DNA from: Coriaria nepalensis
Lineage: Eukaryota > Streptophyta > Magnoliopsida > Cucurbitales > Coriariaceae
Direction of reading: 5' to 3'
DNA: 64,000 nucleotides
NCBI GenBank assembly: GCA_027186245.1
Contig: CP114485.1
Span: forward strand, 5,704,001 to 5,768,000
Part shown: positions 37,383-47,688 of the stretch, one piece after another
Layout: every line of letters starts with the position of its first letter
Numbering within the stretch: position 1 is the stretch's first letter
Position numbers and translations under genes: made by a program
Notes under the pieces: generated by a model
Told to the model about the DNA's origin: nothing
Databases searched by the model: none
What the model saw: the letters and a program-made list of their open reading frames with translations, nothing else

Positions 37383-38901
37383 TGTTGGGTTTGGACTGTG
37401 TTGAAGCCCAAACTTGATGTGAGCTTTTAATAAGCAACCGGGTAAGGCTTTGATCAGTCCAATATCCTAATAAACAAAACCGGCTTGCTACCCTCATTCA
37501 AACAGATTCGGAAATCTGATCCTTAATCTTCTCTCTCAAGTATTTTGGGTTTAGGGTTTCTCTCTTGATTTCTCTGTGATATGTTGATTCGATTGTGCAT
37601 GTTTGATCAAGATTACTTCCATGGATGTGTAGATCTAAGAGGTGTGATTCTTCTGGTATGAGATCTGTATCATCATGATTTAATAGTTAAGATTCTTGAT
37701 TTGTGTTTGCTTATATAATGAATTTGTGTTTCTATATTGTTGATCTTGAGATTGTTTGTAAAGAGAGAACTATCATTATAGTGCATAAGGGTGTCTGATT
37801 GATTGCAAGAGCCTCAAGTGGATGTAGCCCTTTGTGGTGAACAACTATACGTCTTTGTGTTCTTTACTATTATTGTTTATGAATCGAACTCTCAATCATA
37901 TAAAATTGGTAAAAGAATTAGGGTAAAATCATTATAGTGGTATCAGAGTTTTGTGAATAAATATTCTTATCTTTACTAGTTTAATGTGAACATATATGTG
38001 AATAAACTGATTTGTGCATATTGAAGTGTATATACTAGGTTAGCATATTTGTATATATATAAAGATATACATTAATAGTTTGATAGATTATGCTAATATG
38101 GAGTTGTACTATATGATTGATATTTGTGTTCAGTGTTGAATAGATTGCAATATTGATTGACCTAAATCTTTATGCCCGAATAAAAAGACAAATAATAAGT
38201 ACACTATGATTGAATGAAATTGTGATTGCGAAAAATGAAACTGTTGATAACTCTAGTTGTGACATTCTTGTTGAATATATTTGATTACCTCTGTGTTTGA
38301 TTGATTGCTCTCAAAATATATATATATAACCTGTGGAGTATATATCTATTGGGTTGAGAGGTGAGGATCAAAAACAAGAAAGATGAGTTGTCTAAATTCT
38401 ATAAGAATGGAAATTCTCATGTTTGATGGGTCCAATGACTGTGTCATGGGCCAAAAAGATGCGAGCACTACTGTCATAGAATAGAGTACTATGAGCATTG
38501 GAAGATGATCTATCAAAATGGCCTAAAGCAGACCAGGCTAAAAAGGCTCAAATCGAGGAGGATGCATATAACTTAATGATTCTCAATTTATCAGAAAAAA
38601 TACTAAGAAAGGTTGATGGCTATGAAACTGCCAAGACTCTGGGATAAGTTAGACTTTATCTTTATAACTCGTAATGCTCCTAATCTAGCTTTTATTAAGG
38701 GTGAATTATTTGCATGGAGAATGGATTCTTCTAAAAGTCTAGATGAAAACCATGATGAATTTTAGAAACTAGTAATTGCCTTAAAATGCAACTGATCAGG
38801 CTATAGATGAATCTACACAAGCTATCATAATTTTACAAGCACTTAGGGAAGATTATGAAGTTGTTAGAGACTCACTGAAATATTCTGGAATTAGTCTGAA
38901 T

Positions 38902-39297
38902 ATGGAATTAGTAATTTCAAGCCTTAAGTCTAGGAAGTTAGAATTTAGAGCAACTAAGAAGTCTAATTCTAGTATGTTTGTAAAAGGTAAGAAAGAGTCA
39001 AACTTTATAATTAACACTGGTCCAAAGAAACAAAAGAAGAAAATGTTTGATAAGAAAAATGGTAAGAATAATGACACGCGGAAATGCTATCATTGTGGGA
39101 AGTTAGGACATATTAAAAAGGATTGTTTTGCATTTAAAAGAAAATATGGTCAATTACAAATTGAGAATAATCTAGTACATAATAGTAACAATGTAATATA
39201 TTGTTCTGATGTATTGAATGTGTCTGCTTGCATTGAAATAAATGAATGGATATTAAACTCAGGATGTTCATTCCATATGAGTCCAAACAAGCAATAG
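38902..39297 (+). pseudogene. copia gag C-terminus and protease start
   Basis: Open frame with a basic Lys-rich stretch, the CX2CX4HX4C zinc knuckle CYHCGKLGHIKKDC (nucleic-acid binding) and then the protease box EWILNSGCSFHMSP. Active copia proteases have LDSGCS; here the catalytic Asp is Asn (AAC codon), which should inactivate it. A stop follows at about 39295, after which the same frame continues in the next segment. Confidence 0.85.
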
Positions 39298-40014
39298 TTT
39301 AAAAACTACCAGGAAATAAATGATGGATCGGTTTACATGGGCAATAATCATAAATGCAGCATATTAGGTTTAGGAGAAATCCCTATTAAACTGCATAATG
39401 GAAAAATTATCATTTTAACTAGAGCAGGACACATACATGTCCTAAAAAGAAACCTCGTCTCTTTAGGAACTCTAGATGAACAAGGATGTGTATATAAAGC
39501 AAAAAAAGGAAAATTAACTGTGCATAGAGGAAATAAACCTATTCTTTTAGGAACAAAAAGGCATGGCTTATATATTCTATTTGGATATTATTTTGATGCT
39601 AGTACTAATGCTGCTCTTGAATCAGAAATTGAAAAGACACATATATGGCACTTGAGGCTTGGCCATGTAAGCCATAAAGGCTTACAACTCTTGTGTAAGT
39701 ATGGTATGTTGGGTAAGGACATAATTATTACACTTGAATTCTGTGAGAATTGTATTCTTCGTAAACAACATAAACTCAGTTTCAATAAGGACATACATTT
39801 AGCTAAACATTATTTAGACTATGTACATGTTGATCTATGGGGGCCTGAAAAGGTTCCATCTCATGGTACTAATAAGTATTTTCTATCTATAATAGATGAT
39901 TTTAGCATAAAAAGTTGGGTATTCTTATTGAAATCTAAAGATGAAACTTTTGAAAAATTTGTTGAATGGAAAACCTGGTTGAAAAACAAACTGAAAAAAG
40001 AGTTAAAGCATTAA
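39298..40014 (+). pseudogene. copia protease end, GAG-pre-integrase and integrase (broken)
   Basis: After an in-frame stop the copia polyprotein continues: MGNNHKCSILGLGEIPIKLH belongs to the protease flank; HLRLGHVSHKGLQLL plus CENCILRKQ is the HHCC zinc-binding GAG-pre-integrase; YVHVDLWGP and LSIIDDFS carry the first two Asp of the integrase DDE triad. A frameshift near 39990 ends the frame. Confidence 0.85.
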
Positions 40015-40440
40015 GAATTGATAATGACATGGAATTATGTAATCATCAATTTAATAATTACTATTCTGAGCATGGTATACTTAGGCATATAACTGTTGCA
40101 TACACCCCACAATAGAATGTTATAGCAGAACGTATGAATAGAACAATACTAGATAGGGTGAGATGCATGATGATCACTGTAGGGATCTCAAAACATTTTT
40201 GGGGTGAAATTGTTAAAATTGTTGTTTATTTGATTAACAAAACTCCTTCTTCTACCATTAATTTTAAATGTCCTGAGCATATTTGGTCTGGAAACTTGCC
40301 ATCATTAGAACATATTAGGGTGTTTGGTTGTGCAGCTTATTCCCACAAATCTGATGACAAGTTAGATTCTAGGTCCACAAAATATGTTTTTTTGGGATAC
40401 CAAGAAAGATCTAAAGGTTACATTTGTAGGGTAGAGATCA
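40015..40440 (+). pseudogene. copia integrase C-terminal part
   Basis: Begins in the frame LRIDNDMELCNHQFNNYYSE, has YTPQ followed by a stop and then NVIAERMNRTILDRVRCM, where the third catalytic residue (E) is kept. It continues through HFWGEIVKIVVYLINKTPSS, HIRVFGCAAYSHKSDDKLD and KYVFLGYQERSKGY. The element breaks just after this point. The RT domain that should follow is missing. Confidence 0.85.
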
Positions 40441-42719
40441 CCGTACTGTTTGGCGGTCGATTATTTTGGTCCCATTCAGTTATAAATTTCCATTGGGCTT
40501 ATTGATCAGTTTATGACAAACTGTTTGCTTCTTTAACGTAAGTGTGATATGCATTCAAGTGCAGTGGTCCTTTCCGCAAACATGCATGTGTTTAAATTTT
40601 AATTGTTTTATTAGCTAATAAATGATGTGTCCTCATCACTAAGTAAAAATGTTGGTAAATCATACTTTCTATATATTTTAGACTAAAAGTTTTTCAAATA
40701 AAAAATTACGTGTATGACGTAAAAAGAGAGGTATATATATATATTTTTCCCTCCATTTTACGACATAAACAATTGTAAGTATCACGAGAATTTTATATAC
40801 AAAAAATATGATTCTTTTTCCTTCTCTCAATGTAGTATATATCAATTATTTTATTTATTTTCTCTAAAATCAATCTAATAATATATATATATATATATAT
40901 ACATATATATATAGGTGTTGATGCCCAAAATATGCTCCCAACTATATACCATATCTTAATGAATCTTCTTGATTGTAATACATGAAATCACATAAAAATA
41001 TAAATGGAATCACTAATCAGAATATTAATTATATACATTCTACCTAGCATTAACATGTATTTGTAAGTGTTTGTGAAGAGAATCCTAATTAAGTTAGGTG
41101 TCTCTAACGAGTTAGACTCTTTTGGGCTCTAGGGTCTAAAGTCTTTTTATTTATCTGCAATGCATTTTAGATAAATAACTATTGTTGGGCTCATTGAGCT
41201 TGATATCGTATCACTTCTATGTTGGGTTGTAAGGCTATAAATTGTTGGTTATTGGTAAGCCCTATTTTGGTGCTAAATTTGTCCCCATTAGTTGGCCCCT
41301 TAGGATAAGTCGAAGACGTGTTTTGAGTTATGTCAAATTTCACTCGATGTCTTGACATCTTCATGTATTAGCTTATCTGCAATGAAGTTGTTTGAGATTC
41401 TTAGCTTCACTTTGTAGCTTTGCTATCATAATAATATTTATACTTTAATTTCTTTTCACTTTTGCTTCAACGCTTCCATTTATTTTGTAGTTTTGATAAC
41501 TTGCACTAGTAGGTGCATCAGAAGTTGCCTTGGCAAACAATTTCATTTTGCTAAGGGTCGAATAAGCCTTTTAGTCTATTGATGGTTGAAACCTGACGGA
41601 GCTTTTAGGGGTCTACAAAGACTAAGATTGTTATGTTAAGAACTCGGTAAGCCCCTTTAGTTTTAAGAAGTCTTTTGTAGTTTTTCCCTTTATATCTTAA
41701 ATCTTATGTGTGTCTAGTCAAACACTTTTGATAGCCCGCTATGACTCTTCCCAATTTTCATCTAAGTAGTCCATATGTTAAGTGGGGGGGGGGGGGTACT
41801 TGGTCTTCGATTTTGATTGGGCTTAGTTAGACTAGATCATTGCAACATTTTCCGACCCTTCGCTTTAAGGATACTTCCCTTATATGGGCTTTCTTTCTTG
41901 CTTCTTGTAGAAAGGATAACGCTTCAACACTTTGACCTTGGAGCTTTTTTATTTAAATTTCCAATGTTGTCTCTTTATGGAGATAGTTTGTGTTTAGATG
42001 GGGGTTATATCCTGCCTTTGAGGCTTGAGTAGGGCGATGTTGAACTCTCTTTTATGTTTGTTGTTGTCATACCTTTAAGAGCGTGATAATAGAGTGCTCA
42101 TGTCGGAAGTGAGGATCCTCGGTTGGTCTCTTAGCTTTGATCAATATCCCAAGATGAGTAAAATGAGTCACTATAAAAGTTCTCCATATTCGTGAAGTGG
42201 CTTTGCGAGATATACTATTGAGCTAAGGCTTAGCTACTTCTTCTTCAACATGAAACCGAACACGCCTGGAAGTTTATTTCTTTGAGGTTTGTTAGGTAAA
42301 GTAGCCTTGTGATGTTTTAGTATCATTTTTTCTGTTTGTAATCTTCTAAGCTAAACCTTTGTTGTCATTACTTTCTTCGGTTGTTGTTTTTTTTTATACA
42401 TATATGTGGTTATGCTTTTTAGACATCTTCTTAGAGCTCGGTTGATAGAGCGTTTGTTTCCCTTGTATTGGATGGATAGCTCTTTTGTGAATGCACTTCT
42501 ACGGTGCTTTTGAATTATATGGATGAATACTCTTAAGTATTATTTTAATCTTTCCCTTAAAAAAATTTGGCCTTAGTCATTTTTGGATGAGTCAATTCAC
42601 TTTAAGTTGAGGTGTATATGTTTCAGAGTCCTAAGGCCGCATCTTAGTGCCTTATCATGTTGTTATTATACTCAAAACTTCTCTCCTTTTGGCATTTTAT
42701 TATGTCAATGTGACTTTTG

Positions 42720-43330
42720 TGGTGTCTCAGCATGTTGAGATCTTCTCCCTTTTTTGCACCTCGTCATCCAAGATATCTTTTAGAGCGCCTCAGTATGCTG
42801 ACGTCTTCTTCCTTTTTTATGCCTCTGCATGTTGAGGCATCTTTTGAGGTGTCTTAGCATGTTTAGAGGTCTTCTTCCTTTTTTTGCACCTCATCTCATT
42901 AAGGTGTCTTTTGCGGTGTCTCAACATGCAATATTTTCCTTTTTTTTTTTTTACGTTGAGGCGTCTTTTAGAGTGCTTCAGCATACTGAAGTCTTTTCCA
43001 CCTTCTATGCCTTGTTACGCCAAGGCGTCTTTTGAGGTGCATCAACATGCTGATATTTTCTCACTCTTTTGCATCTCCGCATATCGAGGCATCTTTTGGG
43101 ATGATTCAGTATATTGAAGTCTTATCTATTTTTTACGCCTCGTCACACCGAGGTTTCTTTTGGGGCACCTCAGCATGCTGATGTCTTCTCCCTTTTTTAA
43201 GCCTCAACGTGCCGAGACATTTTTTTAGGGCGCCTCAACATATTGAGGTCTTCTCCCTTTTTTGCGCCTCACCGTGCTGAGGATCCTTTTAGAACACCTC
43301 ATCATGCTAAAATATTTTGTGGGTCTTACT
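42720..43330 (+). repeat. 64-bp tandem array, about ten units
   Basis: A unit close to GCCTCAGCATGCTGAGGTCT plus TCTCCCTTTTTTGCGCCTC and TCTTTTGGGG recurs with starts at about 42724, 42787, 42851, 42918, 42975, 43039, 43103, 43167, 43232 and 43296, a period of 63-65 bp in most steps. Each unit holds the inverted pair CCTCAGCATGCTGAGG (imperfect in most copies), so every unit could form one or two short hairpins. No frame stays open through the array. Confidence 0.88.
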
Positions 43331-43699
43331 CGTACTGAGGTGTTCTATTATTTTCGGTTGATATTTATACCGAAGATTTTACCTAAGGATCTATATGGAT
43401 TCCTTCGAGAACTCTTTGACCTTATTTTGTTCTAAACCTCAACTAAGTTCCTCAGTAATTTTTTTTTTGCCCTAGCTCTTAAGGGCTTCATATCATATTT
43501 GGTTTTATTGAACTGACTGTCTTCTTAAAAGTTAGCTAAACTCTTCAGCAATGGCTTTTTTAAGCTGTATTTACTTCATTATTTTAAATCAATTTAGCTG
43601 ATGTGGTCGTTTGTGGCTAAGGGTGTTATGGTCACATGGACCTAGTTAGATGTTTCTAAAATATGATGGTCACATAGATTTGAGGACCCTTATGATGTA

Positions 43700-44340
43700 G
43701 ATGGTCTCGTGGGACTGTTAATGAACAAAGCATCCTTATGTGGTCGGTGGTCGGTGGTCTCGTGAGACTATAATGAACTGATGACCCTCGTGGAGCCGAT
43801 GGTCTCGTGAGACTACAAATAAATTGAGGACTCTCGTGGGGTCGGTGGTCTCATAAAACCACTGATAAAGTGAAGACCACATAGGGTTAGTGGTCTCGTG
43901 GGACTATATACGAAGTGATGACCCTCATAGAGTTGGTGGTCTAGTGGGACTACTGATGAACTGAGGATCCTTGTGAGGTCAGTGATTTCGTAAGACCTTT
44001 GATAAAGTGAAGACCCTTATGAGGTCGGTGGTCTTATATGACCACAAATAAACTAAGGACCCTTGTGGGGCCGGTGGTCTCATAAGACCACTGATAAAGT
44101 GAAGACCACATAGGGTTAGTGGTCTCGTGGGACTATATATGAAGTGATGACCCTCGTAGAGTTGGTGGTCTAGTGGGACTACTGATGAACTGAGGATCCT
44201 TGTGAGGTCAGTGATTTCGTAAGACCTTTGATAAAGTGAAGACCCTTATAAGGTCGGTGGTCTTATATGACCACAAATAAACTAAGGACCCTTGTGGGGC
44301 CGGTCATCTCGTGGGACCACAAATAAACTGAGCACCTTCG
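43700..44340 (+). repeat. 46-bp tandem array with a 229-bp higher-order repeat
   Basis: Units start with GGTCTCGTGGGACTAC-type sequence followed by TGATGAACTGAGGACCCTCG and TGGGGTCGGT. Starts are at about 43756, 43801, 43847, 43892, 43938, 43984, 44030 and 44076, a 45-46 bp period. A block of five units (43862-44090) is repeated almost identically at 44091-44319, offset 229 bp, with only a few substitutions by eye. Units have a palindromic core (GGTCTCGTGAGACC). Confidence 0.9.
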
Positions 44341-45430
44341 TAGGGCCAATTGTCTTTCTTTGAATCCTACAATATTCTTGAAGAAAATATTTTTCTCCTT
44401 CAAACATGTTGAGTTAGTATGAAATATTCTTAAGTTATCAAGAATCATGCGTAAGTCACATAGCATAGCAATATATGCGGATTGAATAGATGTATTCTTG
44501 ATAGATGATTTTTAAAATATGTGCAAAATCTAACAAAATTTAGACAATCAACTCATGATGTGAAACTAAAAAGTAATTAAATAATTATGTATGCATGCAT
44601 CCATATTGATTGATGTGTTCAAGTTCAAACAGTTTGCTAACAATAAGCTTAAATGTCAATAAAAAAGATAGCAAAAAATATGCAAAAACGTAGACCACCA
44701 TTCATCCACATTTCTCTTTTAGGAAGTCATTTGATCAAATTTTCAGATTTTGGAGTAATTTGGTAATTTAAGATTGATGTTTTAATAGGGTGCCTTCAAA
44801 TTATTACATGGACTATAAAATTATATTTTTAAATATCGAGATTATTCTAAAAATACTGATAGATTAACAAGCACGCATTTTGTCACTTCGGCCGAGATCT
44901 AAAGGACCCATTCACCGCTCGTTGGTGAATTTAAACCCATAACCGCCACTATTTTGTCAGTGGGCTTGAATGCAGAAGTGTCGTCGTTTTAAAGTAGGCA
45001 CACTTACTCTTAATCTGCCGCTATTCGGATGGGGGGGGGGGTTTGTACCCTTAATCGCCACTTACTATCATCAATGGGAGGTCCCAACGATTAGTGCAGA
45101 TGCCGATTTATTATGATAAATATTATCTTGTGAAATTCTTTTTCATTTATATATGTTTAATTTATTAATTTAGACTTTCGATAATCATAAAATTTGACGA
45201 GCGTTAAATTATTGATATCAAAATATGCTCCCAACATTTTGTCTAGATCTAAAGGAATCCGTTTGATTGATTAATATCTTAAATTAAAGAAAAATATAAA
45301 AGAAATTGTAGTGTTATTAAGATAGTAATATTTATCATATTACTGAATATTAATTATATATCCTCTATCTTACATTATTAATATATAGATAATATTAATT
45401 ATTGGAGAACCTTATCCTAATGATGGTAAA

Positions 45431-47688
45431 TTTGTCCCCAGGCAAATAGCAGATATGAAGATTGTTGATTCATTAAAGCGAATCAATGAAGAGAAAAACA
45501 TAACACGAATTTTACTATAATGTTTTGTCTTGAAATGATAATGATAGCTCCTTCGGTTACTCTACTCTACCAAATTTTGGCCAACCTAAAAACAATAAAA
45601 CCCTAAAAAATAATAATAATAACTAAAGGAAAAAAACTATAATAATCTGGCTAACTTTCACAAAATTATGTCCACTGATAGGATGATTTTTTATTTTAAT
45701 AAATATTTAATACATTTCGTTTAAAATTAAATTGTTAGATTTTAAATTTAAAAATTAAGGATTTTAATTAAAAATAAATTTAATAAATAATTTTTTACTA
45801 TTTTTTTACCATTTTGATTAAATTTATTTTAAATTTAAAAATTTTAAATGAAATAATAATTCATTTAATAAAATAAAAATTACCCCCGAACTCAACACGC
45901 ACCAAAGCCAAAACTCGCCGATTTAATCGGACCTAACCGGCATATGCTGGTAGGGCCCAACCTTTAGCGACAACCTGGCTGACGCGTCTCTGACTGTAAC
46001 CAGAGACACCAACTGTTCGGCTAAAGTTACGAAAGTGGGCCCCAGGTTATAGCCCAGATACAACCGAACTTATAAAAAAAAAAAAAAAGTGGTGTGTGAC
46101 GACCCGATTGATCATGATGCCACGTGTCAATTAAAGGATGGAGTTGATCTTAGTATGATTATTTATTTTCACTCTGTGATCTGTGGGACCCATGAGTATG
46201 GGAGGGTGAGGAGGGCCCATGAATCTCTGTCGTTTTTGTATCTTCGTCAGTGATCAGGCGGGGAATGATCGAGTCTGGTGCATTGCAGGACAAGACAGAA
46301 ACAACGCCAGGTGACTTATCTAACTAAAGAAGATTGCTGTAAAATTTAATTTGATATATAATAAAAATTATATTTATATAATAATGTATCGTTATGTTTT
46401 ATAAGCTTACATTAATTTTTCTTTTTCAAAACACATATTTAACTTTCGTTCTATACGTAACTAAGTATTTTATTTGACATAAGAAAATGGTCGTATTTTT
46501 AAAATTTTTAAATTGAATAAATTTTTAAGGAAGGCACAAAGACGACAGAAGATTTTAATGACAATGAATGGAGCTGTTAGGCCTGTAAGGTGTAGGCTTA
46601 GATTGGGTCGGCATGTCGGCACACTCAACAGTGACGTGACTACCCGTGTAGCTTTATGCTTTATAAGCCGTGTCGGTTTTGGGTTCAGGGTGTGTCGTTT
46701 TAGTTTTACTCCGACTCTGAGAATGTCGGAACTCTTTCTGAAAGGCCGTGTTCGAAAGTAGAATCTGCTGTGAATACAGAGAGAGAGAGAGAGAGATGAG
46801 AGGGTTCATCTAGAAGGAAAAAAAGAAAGAAAGTCAATGCAGTAACCAATACCAATACTTTGTTGTTTTTCAAGTACGACTGCACGTGAACATGCAAAAT
46901 CCAACTGGTCCAGACTGAAAGAGCGGGTAGCTGTTAAACAACAACACATAATAATGATATTCATAAATCTCTTTTTATCTTCATTATTATTCATTTACAG
47001 AAACGTGACGATACGTCAGCCCAGACGGCTCTCCCATTCCCATTCCCTTTCCGCTGCCGTCGCCTGTGCTTTTCCTGTCGCCCCACCTCTTTGTTCATTC
47101 ATGGTTGCCATTGCCCCTTTTATTGCTACAGTTGATTTCCTAATTACGACTCCAGTTTTTTTTTTTTTTTTTAAATACAAGCTGGTCCCACGTGGGACAC
47201 CTCTAGTTTCTATTGCAGAAGGTGACAGTACAAAAAGCTGGAAACGGCAGAACATTATGCGTATGTCTAATACCAAAACATGAGATGTATGTAATTGGAT
47301 TAGCTCAGTTCATTTAAATCTGGATAATTGTTAATTAAATTCATATCATAAATAACATATTTGAAAATATAACGAATATGAAATTAATTTTTATTCAATC
47401 ATAATTGTGAATCTAAATTGTTCGGGCCCATTATAGATTACCGAATCCCAACCGTATGATGATTCCCTTGTACTAGACTCACCAAAGCATGAATACACAT
47501 AGATCATCATCATCTATACATGCAAGAAGGTGTTAATTCCATGTTAGTGTTCTAACATTGTAAGAAAAAAGAAACCGACAATTTGACGTTAAAAAATATC
47601 CATTGAATCGAATCCTCATTACTTAAATAAACATAATAATCATAAAAACAATGAACCTGTGGTTCATGCCGAGTAAATTAATTGACTT
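45431..47688. other. Intergenic region, no recognisable gene
   Basis: AT-rich to about 45880, then a GC-richer island at 45890-46320 with promoter-like words (CCACGTGTCA near 46121) and an inverted pair GTCTCTG/CAGAGAC near 45987-46013. 46510-46770 is also of balanced composition with an 82-codon frame that I do not recognise. (GA)n at 46779-46798. The last 300 bp before 47689 are presumed 3' UTR of the TPST gene. Confidence 0.4.

Larger units (their letters stand above)
37383..40440 (+). mobile_element. Truncated Ty1/copia LTR retrotransposon
   Basis: The 5' LTR probably runs from TGTTGGGTTT at 37383 to about 37931, followed by the primer-binding site TGGTATCAGAG (37938-37948) complementary to initiator Met-tRNA. 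Downstream come gag remnants (38380-38900, many stops), the zinc knuckle CYHCGKLGHIKKDC, protease, GAG-pre-integrase and integrase, in copia order. The element ends abruptly near 40440 inside the region after the integrase core. No reverse transcriptase, RNase H or 3' LTR was found. Stops and frameshifts show it is dead. Confidence 0.85.
40916..45430. mobile_element. Candidate non-autonomous (LARD-like) LTR element
   Basis: The left end TGTTGATGCCCAAAATATGC plus TCCCAAC (40916-40942) and the right segment TTGATATCAAAATATGCTCC plus CAAC (45212-45236) share a perfect 17-nt core. Both are followed by GAATATTAATTATATA (41021 and about 45345) and then similar degraded sequence (GAGAATCCTAATTA versus GGAGAACCTTATCCTAATGA). 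This order suggests two diverged direct repeats of about 200 bp, i.e. LTRs. The ~4.1 kb interior has no polyprotein and is built of two tandem arrays (42720-43330 and 43700-44340). Left-end PBS and right-end polypurine tract were not identified, so the element call is an inference. Confidence 0.45.

Noticed and set aside
42647..43117. Overlapping Phe/Ser-rich open frames in the 64-bp array
   Set aside because: They arise from the TTCTTCCTTTTTT part of the repeat and end within the array. No protein family matches.
42720..44340. Regularly spaced repeats that could suggest a CRISPR array
   Set aside because: Units are contiguous tandem repeats without unique spacers, in plant nuclear DNA, with no cas genes.
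46513..46761. 82-codon frame rich in Arg and Val
   Set aside because: No recognised family and no exon signals. It lies in a segment that may be transposon-derived.
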